NCBI GenBank assembly: GCA_023382675.1
Contig: JAHDWN010000042.1
Coordinates: forward strand, 1-57,332
Direction: 5' to 3'
DNA from: Anaerolineae bacterium
GTDB taxonomy: Bacteria > Chloroflexota > Anaerolineae > Aggregatilineales > Phototrophicaceae
DNA: 57,332 nucleotides
The notes below the pieces were generated by a model, which saw nothing but the letters and a program-made list of their open reading frames with translations, was not told the origin of the DNA and made no database searches. Of this stretch, positions 14,691 to 23,508 are shown piece by piece (position 1 is the first letter of the stretch; each line of letters begins with the position of its first letter). Made by a program: the position numbers and the translations under genes.

Positions 14691-15269
14691 CTACGTGTCA
14701 TTCCGTTGCCAGGCGTGGAACCCCTGAATAAAGATCTGAATGAGATGGCGATAGCTCTCATCACGATCCAGCGCAAGCCCGAATCCGCCGGCAATTTCCA
14801 GATCGACAAAGCCGTGTATCACACTGCGCAGGCCGCGTGTAACATGCAGCATTGCATCCTGGCTCAGTCCATACGGTTCCAGAATCGCCAGCACAACGTC
14901 AAGTACGCCCTGGCTGGCGGCGATCAGCTCGGCCTGATCTGGAGCCGGCGCGCGCAGCGTGAGCGCATAGACGCCCGGATGCTCGTGCACAAAGGCGCGA
15001 TAAGCGTCGGCCACGCTCAGGATGGCGTTGTCGCCAGCCTTGCCGACAGCAGCGCGCCGGATTGTTTTGCCTAGCCGGTGCACCCCCCAGACGGCCATCT
15101 CGTAGCGCAGACCGGGCAGGCCGGAAATGTGGTTGTAGAGCGACGGTACGCGGATGCCGAGTTGATCGGCTACAGCGGCCAACGTCACCGCTTCGAAGCC
15201 ATGCGCGTCCGCCAGCGCAATACTCACATCCAGCACCCGCTGCCGATCAATATGCTTTCTGGGCGGCAT
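14691..15269 (-). CDS. TetR-family regulator (WHG C-terminal type)
   Basis: A 192-residue repressor from the ATG at 15269 (GGGAG lies 8 bases upstream); the longer frame is read-through into the preceding gene. The N-terminal HTH reads VLDVSIALADAHGFEAVTLAAVADQLGIRVPSLYNHISG. The ligand domain contains AYRAFVHEHPGVYALTLRAP, typical of TetR proteins with a WHG C-terminal domain. Its start overlaps the end of the MBL-fold hydrolase gene by 23 bases, so the two are translationally coupled. The twin palindromes at 15989-16028 are the likely operators, giving autoregulation. Confidence 0.85.
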   Translation of the reverse strand: MPPRKHIDRQRVLDVSIALADAHGFEAVTLAAVADQLGIRVPSLYNHISGLPGLRYEMAVWGVHRLGKTIRRAAVGKAGDNAILSVADAYRAFVHEHPGVYALTLRAPAPDQAELIAASQGVLDVVLAILEPYGLSQDAMLHVTRGLRSVIHGFVDLEIAGGFGLALDRDESYRHLIQIFIQGFHAWQRNDT

Positions 15270-15975
15270 CCGCATTGCTCCCAAGGTGATGATGCGCCTC
15301 GGCGATGGCACGTTCCATCGCTGGGACCGGATTCTCCAGCGTGCGACCATGGCCGACCGCCAGTCGTGCAGGCTGCAAGTCGCGCAGGACTTCGGCGCTG
15401 CGCAGCGTCGTCGGTTTGTGCCACGTCGCGAGTGCGTGGAACGGGAACAGCAACCGCAACGAGCCACCGGTCACAATCCCGGCTTTGGTGCTGTAGGTGT
15501 CACCGGTGATCAGCGTTTTGTCGCGATGGTCGAAGTACGCGACGTGGCCAGGCGTATGTCCTGGGGTGGCGATTACTTCGAGCGAGCCCACCACGTCGCC
15601 GCTATTGAGCAGACGGGTCGGTTCAGTCGTGCAGTCTATGTACCCGCCGCGCAGGGGAACTTGCGGCTCGCCGACCTCAAGGCTGCGGTCGCCCTTGAGG
15701 AACCGCGCGTCACGCGCCGAGATCGCGACTTCGACATCCGGCAGCAGTGCGTGCAGTGCATCGAGCGAGCCGACGTGATCGATGTGCGCATGCGTCAGGA
15801 GAATCCGGCGGATCGGCCCGCCGAGTGACCTCGCGGCCTCGATGATGCCTTTTGCGCTGCCGCTGAGGCCGGTATCTATCAGGCTGAATCCGTCAGCCTC
15901 GCGCACCAGAAAACAATTGAAGGCCGTGAAGCGTGTCAGTTGAATGAGATAGTCGCCGTGTGTCTTGATCTGCAT
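15247..15975 (-). CDS. MBL-fold metallo-hydrolase
   Basis: A 242-residue cytoplasmic metallo-beta-lactamase-fold hydrolase. The zinc motif THAHIDHVGS (HxHxDH), then ATPGHTPGHVAYF, LITGDTYSTK and VGHGRTL supply the metal ligands in the family order. The N terminus LVREADGFSLIDTGL is typical of the glyoxalase-II-like group. First gene of the operon with the TetR regulator. A sigma-70-like promoter (TTGACA, 17 bases, TATATA) overlaps two palindromic operators upstream. The substrate is probably an ester, lactone or thioester that also serves as inducer; this is inference. Confidence 0.9.
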   Translation of the reverse strand: MQIKTHGDYLIQLTRFTAFNCFLVREADGFSLIDTGLSGSAKGIIEAARSLGGPIRRILLTHAHIDHVGSLDALHALLPDVEVAISARDARFLKGDRSLEVGEPQVPLRGGYIDCTTEPTRLLNSGDVVGSLEVIATPGHTPGHVAYFDHRDKTLITGDTYSTKAGIVTGGSLRLLFPFHALATWHKPTTLRSAEVLRDLQPARLAVGHGRTLENPVPAMERAIAEAHHHLGSNADAAQKAY

Positions 15976-15988
15976 GTGCTCCCTCTCG

Positions 15989-16033
15989 AAACTAATATAC
16001 TTAGTATATAAACTAATTATGTTAGTTTGTCAA
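15989..16033 (-). promoter_or_regulatory. Promoter with two TetR-type operators
   Basis: A perfect 19-base palindrome AAACTAATTATGTTAGTTT (16010-16028) fills the spacer of a leftward promoter with TTGACA at 16033-16028 and TATATA at 16010-16005. A second copy, AAACTAATATACTTAGTAT (15989-16007, core ACTAA-N5-TTAGT perfect), lies downstream of the -10. The centres are 21 bases apart, two helical turns. This is a clear repressor target for the TetR gene at the end of the operon. Confidence 0.8.
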
Positions 16034-16177
16034 GTAGCTCACACTCTGAATTTCTCACGCACACGATTTCGACGCGCCAGGCCGACTCCCCCCAACCGTA
16101 TGTACAGGTCACGGATCCATCGGCCTGGCGCTACAATCAACCTGTCGCTCGTGGTGTTCAACTGAGACTGCGCGAGA

Positions 16178-16885
16178 GTGCCGATGATCGATCAGGAGAA
16201 ATCGCAGCCCCCCATCATGCAAGGCCGCGTCATTTACGTCCTGGCCCTCACTACTCTGATCCAGACCCTCTACCCGATCACCGAGAACGCTTCGACAGCG
16301 GTGCTGGTCGGCTTCCAGATGCTGTACTTCCTGCTGATCGTGGCGGGCATCCTCGTCGTGCGCGCTTCGCCGCGCAATTTCTGGATCCTGGTCGCGCTCG
16401 GCCTCCTCTGGATCGTCGCCGGGGTTTATTACGCGCTCAATCAGACCGAGCCGGTGGCACAGCTTGCCGCCTACGTCGTCATCGCTCTCTATCAGGCCAT
16501 GGTCGTGCAAGTGCTGCTGCGCTACATCTTCACGACGCGCAGAGTCAGCCGCGATGTCATCTTCGCCGCCTGCGCTATTTATCTGCTGATTGGCGCGGTG
16601 TTCGTCGGTGTCTTTGGCGCGCTCGACATCGTCACCGTGCAGCAAACCGGCGGCCATGCCTTTCGCGATAGTCTGGTCGCAGCGACGGATGCGCTCCCCT
16701 GGCAGCACATCGTTTACTACAGCTACGTGACGTTGACAACAATGGGCTACGGCGACGTGCTGCCAGTGACAGCCTGGGCGCGCTCACTCGCCAGCCTGGA
16801 AGCGATCATCGGCGTGTTGTATCTGACGGTGGTCGTCGCGCGTCTGGTCGGGCTGTACGCCTCGCATGAGGCAGAACACCGCTAG
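16178..16885 (+). CDS. Six-TM ion channel with potassium selectivity filter
   Basis: A 235-residue membrane protein starting at a GTG (16178; ATG at 16184 is an alternative). Six hydrophobic segments are visible at about 13-33, 41-62, 66-87, 97-118, 128-148 and 205-225. The pore loop contains YYSYVTLTTMGYGDVLPVT, with the K+ filter signature TMGYGD. The fourth segment lacks the arginine ladder of voltage sensors, and no cytoplasmic RCK domain follows, so it resembles small bacterial Ion_trans_2 channels with extra N-terminal helices. It is divergent from the MBL/TetR operon. Confidence 0.85.
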   Translation: MPMIDQEKSQPPIMQGRVIYVLALTTLIQTLYPITENASTAVLVGFQMLYFLLIVAGILVVRASPRNFWILVALGLLWIVAGVYYALNQTEPVAQLAAYVVIALYQAMVVQVLLRYIFTTRRVSRDVIFAACAIYLLIGAVFVGVFGALDIVTVQQTGGHAFRDSLVAATDALPWQHIVYYSYVTLTTMGYGDVLPVTAWARSLASLEAIIGVLYLTVVVARLVGLYASHEAEHR

Positions 16886-16907
16886 AGGCACATGAGCGGA
16901 TTAATAG

Positions 16908-16972
16908 ATCAGCGAATTAGCCGATGGCCGACTGCCAACTGCCAATGGCTAATGGCTAACGGCCAACGGTTC
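16908..16972. repeat. GCTAATGGC-type word repeat
   Basis: AGCGAATTAGCCGATGGCCG, ACTGCCAACTGCCAATGGCT and AATGGCTAACGGCC are imperfect tandem words of the family seen near the phage genes. They separate convergent channel and glycosyltransferase genes; the last words reach into the 3-prime end of the glycosyltransferase frame. Confidence 0.65.
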
Positions 16973-17776
16973 AGAGCCATCGCTCTGCTTGACCGGCACC
17001 TGCACCGGTTGTTCCGGCAGCGGCGCGAACACGTCCTCGCTCGAGCGCCGGTACTCGCCACGGATCAGCAGCCACTCGAACCACACCGTCAGCAGCGTGT
17101 AAAGATAGCGACTGCCTTGCTCCTGGAGCTTGAGCTGCGAGACGCCTACCCGCCGGTTGCGCCACGAGATCGGCGTCACCTTATACGAGTAGCCGCGGAC
17201 GATTGCCTTGAGCGGGATCTCGATGGTCAGGTTGAAGTGCGGCGATACGAAGGGGCGACAGCCTTCGATCACGTTGGCGCGGTAGCCTTTGAAGGCGTTG
17301 GTGGTGTCGTTGAAGCGCAGCCCGAACAGGACGCGGATGGCGAAATTCGCCAGCCGGTTGATGAACAGCTTGAAGCGCGGGTAATCGATCACTTTCGAGC
17401 CACGGATGAAGCGTGAGCCAAAGGCACATTCCGCCTCGTCACGCAGGATGTAGTAGTAGTGCTCGACATCCTCCGGTGAGTCGGAGGCGTCCGCCATACA
17501 CACCACCACCGCATCACCCGTGAAGGCCTCGAGACCCATCGCCACCGCGCGGCCATAGCCGTGCTTGCGCGTCGTGTTACGCACGACACGGATGCGCGCA
17601 TCGTCGCGGCTCATCGCGGTCACGATAGCGTAGGTGTCGTCCTGACTGCCGTCATCGACGACGATGATTTCCGTGTCGCTGATGCCCTGGCTGTCAAGAT
17701 GCCCAAGCAGTCCACTGACCGTCGTTTGGATGTTACCGGCTTCGTTGCGCGCCGGGATGACAACGGAAAGTCTCAT
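16949..17776 (-). CDS. Family 2 glycosyltransferase (DPM-like)
   Basis: A 275-residue GT-A glycosyltransferase from the ATG at 17776, which overlaps the methyltransferase stop codon by four bases. LSVVIPARNEAGNIQTTV begins the nucleotide-binding fold; IIVVDDGSQDDT, HGYGRAVAMGLE and CMADASDSPED match the family 2 acidic motifs, and the last resembles dolichyl/polyprenyl-phosphate mannosyltransferase-like enzymes. No C-terminal membrane anchor is obvious. Coupling to a methyltransferase suggests a role in a surface glycan or glycolipid. The terminal SGHEP-like tail is encoded by word repeats, so its end may have been altered. Confidence 0.9.
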   Translation of the reverse strand: MRLSVVIPARNEAGNIQTTVSGLLGHLDSQGISDTEIIVVDDGSQDDTYAIVTAMSRDDARIRVVRNTTRKHGYGRAVAMGLEAFTGDAVVVCMADASDSPEDVEHYYYILRDEAECAFGSRFIRGSKVIDYPRFKLFINRLANFAIRVLFGLRFNDTTNAFKGYRANVIEGCRPFVSPHFNLTIEIPLKAIVRGYSYKVTPISWRNRRVGVSQLKLQEQGSRYLYTLLTVWFEWLLIRGEYRRSSEDVFAPLPEQPVQVPVKQSDGSEPLAVSH

Positions 17777-18450
17777 GACGACACCTTCCTCGCGACGACC
17801 CATGCCTGCTTGCCGAGCAGCACGTGCGCCAGCGGTATCATCAAATACAGCCGCACGAGCCAGGGGGCCTGCGGCAGACGGCTGCGTGTCGTGTAGGGTA
17901 GGAAGCGCGGCTTGACTTCGACCGGCCTCATGCCGACCAGCCCCAACGCCTCGACCAACGTCCGGTCGGTCAGCGGCAGGTAGTGGTCGATGAAATCCCA
18001 GTACTCACCGTGCAAAAAGCGGATATTCGGCTGCAAGATCAGCAGCCGGCCGCCCTTGCGCAGCACCCGCTTGATCTCGGTCAACGTATCCAGAAAGGCC
18101 TGCTTATCCGGCAGGTGTTCGAAGAAGTTACTGACGAAGACCACATCCACCGACTCGCTCGCCACGCCCTGCATGTCGTGGCTCCAGGCGATCACTGTCT
18201 CCACGTCGGGCGCAGCGAAACGCCTGACATCTTCATTCAGATCGACCGCAATCTTGCGCCCGCAGCGGATCTGGTTGATGAACTCGCAGCGCCCGGCGGC
18301 CAGGTCGAGCACCGTGTCCTCTGGCGCGATGTAGCGCTGGAACCAGTGGGCACACAGAACCTGCCACAACTGCGTGCGCGGCAAGCTCTCCTCCTTACCG
18401 AAACGCTTGTCGTAGATACTGCCCAGATGAATGTGCTGTATATGATCCAT
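17773..18450 (-). CDS. Class I SAM-dependent methyltransferase
   Basis: A 225-residue methyltransferase. The SAM-binding start is EDTVLDLAAGRCEFINQI, followed by KIAVDLNEDV and VDVVFVSNFFEHLPDKQAFL, with RVLRKGGRLLILQPN as the later strand-helix motif. A C-terminal hydrophobic helix region (WLVRLYLMIPLAHVLLGKQAW) resembles sugar-lipid associated methyltransferases. The downstream glycosyltransferase start overlaps its stop codon. The pair is likely involved in modifying a membrane-linked glycan. Confidence 0.88.
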   Translation of the reverse strand: MDHIQHIHLGSIYDKRFGKEESLPRTQLWQVLCAHWFQRYIAPEDTVLDLAAGRCEFINQIRCGRKIAVDLNEDVRRFAAPDVETVIAWSHDMQGVASESVDVVFVSNFFEHLPDKQAFLDTLTEIKRVLRKGGRLLILQPNIRFLHGEYWDFIDHYLPLTDRTLVEALGLVGMRPVEVKPRFLPYTTRSRLPQAPWLVRLYLMIPLAHVLLGKQAWVVARKVSS

Positions 18451-18574
18451 GAATGAAAGACCGTTATGAGTCCGTTGATGATGTCATCATAACCCAGGGC
18501 AAGGCACTATCAACCTTAACGCTTGACTCAACCTTCATCTTCACACTCCCAATAAAGTATACCCTATAACGAAA

Positions 18575-18599
18575 CAGCCCCACTCGCTGAGCAGGGCTG
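18575..18599 (-). terminator. Probable terminator of the secreted protease gene
   Basis: On the minus strand CAGCCC and GGGCTG form a stem around a 13-base loop, followed by TTTCGTT. It lies 28 bases after the protease stop codon. The stem is short, so strength is uncertain. Confidence 0.5.
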
Positions 18600-18626
18600 C
18601 AATATGGTCAAGGCGCTAGCGTACCG

Positions 18627-19457
18627 TTAGGGGTTCCCGGCAAAAACCTGCTCGATCCAATCCAGCGACCAGGAGCGATCCATGCGGAAGACACCGCCGG
18701 TGCCAGCGCAGTTGCCGTTCTTGCCGAAGGACGTCACGCCACCGACGACGTTCGAGTTGCCAATGAAGTTCGGGCCGCCCGAATCGCCGAAGCAGGTGCC
18801 GCCGGTGTTCGCATTATTCGACAGCAGCAGCGAGAAATCGCCTACGTATCCTGGGACGTTGATCTGGATCAGGCGCGGGTGGGCAACCATACGCACACGC
18901 ACGTTGTCTTCCTTCCAGGCTGCCGCGTCCGGGAAGCTTTCCTGCAGGCCGTAACCGACCGCCGTAAATGTCCGATCCTGCTGGCCGCGTCGAGTGGCAA
19001 GCACGTCAAGCTGGTTCAGGCCTGGCAGTTCACCGTATTCGCCATTGGCTGAATAATAAGGTTCGTCCAACACGACAACACCGACATCGCGGTAGAAAAA
19101 GGCTGCGGGATTGTAGTCTGGATGCGTATACGTTGTGCCGCCCACATCGCCCGTAAACGGATAACCATTAGCCGGGATACCCGATTCGACATCGGCGTCA
19201 AACCAGATCTCCGCGTGCGCCGCGGGACTTTCTGTGCAGTGACCCGCCGTCAGGAAGACAGTCGGCGACAGCAGTGTACCGCTGCAGCGCCAGAGCGGGT
19301 TGCCAGCAGCATCTTGCGCGACCATCAACCCGACGAACGGATGCCCATTGCCATCCAGTTCGCCATCGGTGACCGCCAGCGCCGACGATGCGCCGAACAA
19401 CAGCAGGGCCAGGCTCAGTAATAAAACGATTCTCTTGCTCACAATCTTCCACTCCAT
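18627..19457 (-). CDS. Secreted trypsin-like serine protease
   Basis: A 276-residue preprotein from the ATG at 19457. A signal peptide (KRIVLLLSLALLLFGASSALA) precedes the S1 protease domain. The catalytic triad is visible: His in FLTAGHCTES, Asp in YRDVGVVVLDEP and Ser in CFGDSGGPNF. Cysteine pairs around the histidine and serine fit the usual disulfides. There is no further domain, so it is a stand-alone extracellular protease. The longer reading frame upstream to 19556 lacks a ribosome site. No zymogen-processing partner is adjacent. Confidence 0.92.
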   Translation of the reverse strand: MEWKIVSKRIVLLLSLALLLFGASSALAVTDGELDGNGHPFVGLMVAQDAAGNPLWRCSGTLLSPTVFLTAGHCTESPAAHAEIWFDADVESGIPANGYPFTGDVGGTTYTHPDYNPAAFFYRDVGVVVLDEPYYSANGEYGELPGLNQLDVLATRRGQQDRTFTAVGYGLQESFPDAAAWKEDNVRVRMVAHPRLIQINVPGYVGDFSLLLSNNANTGGTCFGDSGGPNFIGNSNVVGGVTSFGKNGNCAGTGGVFRMDRSWSLDWIEQVFAGNP

Positions 19458-19592
19458 ATACTTGCCGAGAAGTGCGATCGCTTCTGACCGGTGGCGGTGA
19501 TAACAGTAATTGGTTAGAAGCTGCGTAAGCCTAGCATAGGCAACCTTACGAAGCAATAAAATTGCGGTAGTGACTTTTTTCCTAGTGCCGTT

Positions 19593-22538
19593 TCATTCCA
19601 CCCGGTCGCCCGCATACCAGGCCAGGTTCATAATCGTCAACTGTGGGTTGACCGTCAGCGCGGATGGGAAGACGCTCGCATCGCATACGTACAAGTTGCG
19701 GTAGCCGCGCACGCGGAAATTCGGGTCGAGCACGGTACCCAACGGGTTGCCCCCCTGCGGATGCGATGAATTCAACAGCAGGTCGTCGTCATTGTGGACA
19801 AGCTGGCGCAGATAGCGCACCAGGTCTTGCTCGCTGCGATAGACCGCCTGCGCCCGCGTCACCGGCTCGCCCTCGGCGTAGGCCGTGAAGCTGTGATACT
19901 TGCGCGTCGAAGCGAAAACTTCTTCCGCCCCACTCGCCAGCAAGATCTTGCCGAGCAGGATCAGCGCGTCCACCAGCGTATCCAGATCGCGTTTCGTCGG
20001 CTCGTAGACCAGTTCCGGCGTGCCCCGGAACAGCGTCGACTCGCGGATGTGCGTCGCGTCGGTCGCCTCTGTCCCGACGAGGATGCCCATCGACGCGAAC
20101 TCGTGATAGCGCTGCATGTTGGCGAAGTGCGTATCCAGCCAGCCGGGCATGACCAGCGCCTGCGCCACCGGCGGGTTGAACCACGTCTCGAAGATGTAGT
20201 TGTCGTCGCCCTCGACTTGCAGGTAATGCGACATCTGCAAGCCGTCGTAGGCGTTGATCGTCCGCGGGAAATGCGCGTGCAGCGGGCTGCCCATATTGAA
20301 GCAGATGCGCCGCCCAACCGGCAGGTTCTTGCCGATGCCGCTGCGCATGAGCAGCCAGCTCGACGCGATCACGCCGCCGCTGACGACGACCGTCTGCGGA
20401 TTGCGGATCGTGATCGTGCGCCGCCCGCCGATGCGCACGCGCACCTCGCGCACGCTGCCGCCCTCCTCGCCCAGGCCGATGGCCTCGGCCTCGCTCATGA
20501 TCGTCAGCGCGCCGGGGTAATCGCGCTGCGCCTTGGGCAGCACTTCGTCCGCCATCGACAGCTTGCGCCCGTACTTGCAGCCCATGTTGCAGTAGCCACA
20601 GCCCAGGCAGTCGTCGATGTTGGTCGCCATGGTCGCGAATTCGTATTTTTGCCCCTGCAAGACCTGGGCAATGCCGCGCTCAAGCTCACGGCTGATCGGG
20701 TTGGCGACCTCGGCGGCCTTGCGCGTGCGCACGCGCGCATCCCACGGTTCGATCTGCAAGCGGCGCATGACCTCGGTCTGCGCGTGCCAGTAGGCGTCTA
20801 CGTCGATGCCGGCGTTCGATTCATTGTTCCAGCGGTCGAGGATGTGCCCCGGCGTCTTGAAGCTGATGCAGTTGTTCGCCACGGTCGTCCCGCCGACGAC
20901 ACTGCCCTGCAAGATGCTGAAGCGCAGCGACGACGTGACCTGGAGCGCGTTATCGCCGTAGAGCTTGCCGATCATGTCGATTTCGTCTTCGGTGAAATCG
21001 TCCGGCTTGAGATACTTGCCCTTCTCCAGCATCAGCACCCGCCGCCCCCGCGCCAGCAAGCGCTCGGCCAGGATCGCGCCGCCCGCCCCGCTGCCGATGA
21101 TGACCACGTCGGCGTCGTCGATCACGTCAACGCCCTGGCTGTCGAGATCGCCGGGCGTCACCACGTCCAGCGGCGGATAGCGGCGGATCGGCGTGAGGTC
21201 GATGGCGCGCTCGGTCGCCCGCAGGCTGAACGGTTGGTAGCCGACCTGTGCCTGCACTTTCTTGTCGCCGTAGTAGCCCAGGTACGCGAACTGCATGACA
21301 AAGCGCATCATGCCTTCGACCAGATCGATCAGGAAGTTCAGCCGCAGGGCGTGCAGCAGCGCGTACAGCCCTTTGCCCTGGATGATGTTGACCTTGAACT
21401 GCGTATTGATGAAGTCGCGCCGCTCGCTCAAGTGCATGTAGCTGAGCGGCGGGCGCAGCGAAAATACGAACGGGATCAGCAGATCGAGCGCCGTGATCGC
21501 CAGCCGCGAGAGGGCCAGCTTGGGCGCAGGGAACGATGCCAGGTGATTATCGACGCGCAGCGCGATCTCGTGTGGCTTGAGCACTTCATGTTCGCCACCT
21601 TCGATCAGCCCGTCGCTGATCGCCGCCAGCGCCCAGAACTGGCCGGGCGTAAAGAAGCGCAGGTAATCGAGCAGTGCCAGGTTCAGCCAGCGCCGGGCCA
21701 GCCCGAAGATGAGGATCAGCAGCAGATCGATCAGCGGCGACGCGGCGATGACAGCCGCCAGCAGCGGCGCGGACGGTTGCAGCGCCGCGCTCGACGCCGT
21801 GGGCGGGCGCGCCTGCAACGAGCCGCCGCCAAGCAGCACGAATAGATGCGCCAGCAGCGCCAGCAGCCCGCCGATCAGCCCCAGCGTCAGGAGCTCGCCA
21901 TGTGCGCGCAGGTCATAGGCGACCAGCAGTGCACAGGCGGCGATCCCGCCGAAGAAGACCGCCGCGAACCCAACCATCATCGCGTTGTTGAGCGTCACCA
22001 GCAGTGTCGCCGATCCGCTCAAACGCCCAAAGGCCAGGAACAGACTCACCGCCGCCGCTAACACGCCGACCACAAACAGCAGCGGAGCCAGCACACGCTC
22101 GGCCTGGATCGGCGGCTTGTTGGTTCTCCACAGGGTAATGAACTCCGGCGATGGCGGTGTCCCCGCCAGCAGTAAGATGACGATGATGCCGACCATGCCG
22201 TCAACCAGCGCGCTCACGACCGCCACAAGCTGCGGCGTGCCTGTCGCTGCCGTCTCGCCGGCGATGAGGCCGACGATCCCGCCGTAGGCCAGCAGCACGC
22301 TCACCGTCACGATCATCGTGCGGAAGCGGCGCACGTCACCAGACGCGAACCAGGCCATGAAGGCGATCAAGCCCCAGGCCGCGCAGCCATACGCCGCGCT
22401 CACGGGCACGCCAAAGATGAGATCGTCCGCGCTGCCCGGCGCGCGCAAGAGCAAGAACAGGCTGAACAGCCCGTAACCGACGGCAACAATCTGCAACCAC
22501 GTGCGCAAACGGGCTTCCTGCGGGTTCAAGGGAGTCAT
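19593..22538 (-). CDS. GMC oxidoreductase fused to an N-terminal multi-TM domain
   Basis: A 981-residue protein. Residues about 1-290 contain eight or nine hydrophobic helices. Residues about 475-981 are a GMC flavoenzyme: IIGSGAGGAILAERLLARGR binds FAD, GSVVGGTTVANNCISFKTPG is the second family signature, and SSHPQGGNPLGTVLDPNFRV with VNPQLTIMNLAWYAGDRVE closes the fold. A cysteine cluster DDCLGCGYCNMGCKYGRK sits in the substrate-side domain and may bind an Fe-S cluster or form disulfides. The linker (about 290-470) resembles an alcohol-oxidase/dehydrogenase associated helical region. Probably a membrane-bound alcohol or sterol oxidoreductase; the substrate is unknown. Confidence 0.85.
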   Translation of the reverse strand: MTPLNPQEARLRTWLQIVAVGYGLFSLFLLLRAPGSADDLIFGVPVSAAYGCAAWGLIAFMAWFASGDVRRFRTMIVTVSVLLAYGGIVGLIAGETAATGTPQLVAVVSALVDGMVGIIVILLLAGTPPSPEFITLWRTNKPPIQAERVLAPLLFVVGVLAAAVSLFLAFGRLSGSATLLVTLNNAMMVGFAAVFFGGIAACALLVAYDLRAHGELLTLGLIGGLLALLAHLFVLLGGGSLQARPPTASSAALQPSAPLLAAVIAASPLIDLLLILIFGLARRWLNLALLDYLRFFTPGQFWALAAISDGLIEGGEHEVLKPHEIALRVDNHLASFPAPKLALSRLAITALDLLIPFVFSLRPPLSYMHLSERRDFINTQFKVNIIQGKGLYALLHALRLNFLIDLVEGMMRFVMQFAYLGYYGDKKVQAQVGYQPFSLRATERAIDLTPIRRYPPLDVVTPGDLDSQGVDVIDDADVVIIGSGAGGAILAERLLARGRRVLMLEKGKYLKPDDFTEDEIDMIGKLYGDNALQVTSSLRFSILQGSVVGGTTVANNCISFKTPGHILDRWNNESNAGIDVDAYWHAQTEVMRRLQIEPWDARVRTRKAAEVANPISRELERGIAQVLQGQKYEFATMATNIDDCLGCGYCNMGCKYGRKLSMADEVLPKAQRDYPGALTIMSEAEAIGLGEEGGSVREVRVRIGGRRTITIRNPQTVVVSGGVIASSWLLMRSGIGKNLPVGRRICFNMGSPLHAHFPRTINAYDGLQMSHYLQVEGDDNYIFETWFNPPVAQALVMPGWLDTHFANMQRYHEFASMGILVGTEATDATHIRESTLFRGTPELVYEPTKRDLDTLVDALILLGKILLASGAEEVFASTRKYHSFTAYAEGEPVTRAQAVYRSEQDLVRYLRQLVHNDDDLLLNSSHPQGGNPLGTVLDPNFRVRGYRNLYVCDASVFPSALTVNPQLTIMNLAWYAGDRVE

Positions 22539-22562
22539 AAGGCGTCCCTACCTGGTGCTTTT

Positions 22563-22598
22563 GTTTCCGGCGCTTCCATTCGAGTATAGGCCGGAAAC
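22563..22598. promoter_or_regulatory. Hairpin upstream of the GMC gene
   Basis: GTTTCCGGC (22563-22571) and GCCGGAAAC (22590-22598) form a perfect 9-base stem with an 18-base loop, 25 bases before the GMC start codon on the leftward transcript. It may fold in the leader RNA. No T run follows. Confidence 0.4.
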
Positions 22599-22807
22599 GC
22601 ACCCGCGCAACATCCCGGCAATGTCAGATTGTCAAATGAGACTGAATAGTGCTCAGCACCATTTGGAGGCAAGCCTAGATTTGCCCGTGTGTCACCATCT
22701 AATTACGAATTTGGGGAAAACTCATCCTTCGTAATAAATAGATCGACCTAGAATAGGGCTTAATGACCAGCCGAGCGAGTGGATCAGACAACAATAGGAG
22801 TATGGAG

Positions 22808-23197
22808 ATGCAAACCGAGACAGGCATTCAGGTCGATTGGCTTGACGAGCCGCAGTGCATCCGCATGGTCTGGGGGCACAGGGTCGATGAACGGGACGTC
22901 AAGTTGGCTTTCACAGAGATTCAGACCCTGCTGAACGGCGTTTTGGAGCCTAGATGTGTGCTGGTTGACCTCACCAATGAGCCAAATATGCCCTTGAGTG
23001 CCACTGTCCACAACGCACTGATGGGCCCTTACCGTCATCCCAAGCTGCGCAACTGGCTCATCATCGAATCCAAACCCAATCGGGTCGCGCATGTGGTCGA
23101 GAAATTCCTCTCCGGCGCGACCGGTCGCCAAAACGTGCTCTGGTTCAAATCCGAAGACGAAGCGCTGACCGCCGCGAGTCAGGGAGTGCTGTCGTAA
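22808..23197 (+). CDS. Uncharacterised STAS/SpoIIAA-like-sized protein, paralogue 1
   Basis: A 129-residue protein from the ATG at 22808 (AGGAG 8 bases upstream). Conserved blocks shared with the protein at 24213-24617 include VDWLDEP-CIRMVWG, EPRCVLVD, GPYRHP-LRNWLI and NVLWFKSE-DAL. The alternating strand-helix pattern (about 15-120) resembles SpoIIAA-like/STAS folds, but I do not recognise a named family and no catalytic motif is evident. A decayed third copy lies at 24049-24150. Low-complexity linkage, membrane segments and signal peptide are absent. Confidence 0.75.
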   Translation: MQTETGIQVDWLDEPQCIRMVWGHRVDERDVKLAFTEIQTLLNGVLEPRCVLVDLTNEPNMPLSATVHNALMGPYRHPKLRNWLIIESKPNRVAHVVEKFLSGATGRQNVLWFKSEDEALTAASQGVLS

Positions 23198-23508
23198 TAC
23201 TTCCCCACTTTCGAGCGTGAGAAATTGATGATGTTTGTAATGTAGATGACATGACATCGCCAGCCAAATTCTAGGCTTACGATGTAAATAGGTCGTCGCG
23301 GGCGTGCAACGACAAAAACAGTATCACGCCATGAAAAAACCGCCGGAAGCTGCGCCCGTCGAGGGGTGGCTTTTGGCGTTTTGTTTTTTAGGCGTGTCTG
23401 AGAAATCAAAAGTGTGCGGCGACCGAGCGGTTAAGGGGGTTTCGAGAGCGATTGTGCCCTGTCTTTGAGCGGCCAGGGCGGAATCAACAGTTATTTCAGG
23501 AGTGCAGC
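23198..23508. other. Gap with AT-richer DNA and a possible hairpin
   Basis: No gene is supported in these 311 bases. A stretch around 23330-23392 has an A run, a GC-rich imperfect inverted repeat and a T run (CGTTTTGTTTTTTAGG), which may serve as terminator for the preceding gene. The rest shows nothing recognisable. Confidence 0.4.

Noticed and set aside
19794-21845. 683-codon rightward frame opposite the GMC gene
   Set aside because: It is an antisense shadow produced by high GC third positions; its composition (Arg/Ala/His-rich, no domain) is typical of such frames, while the minus strand shows clear GMC motifs.
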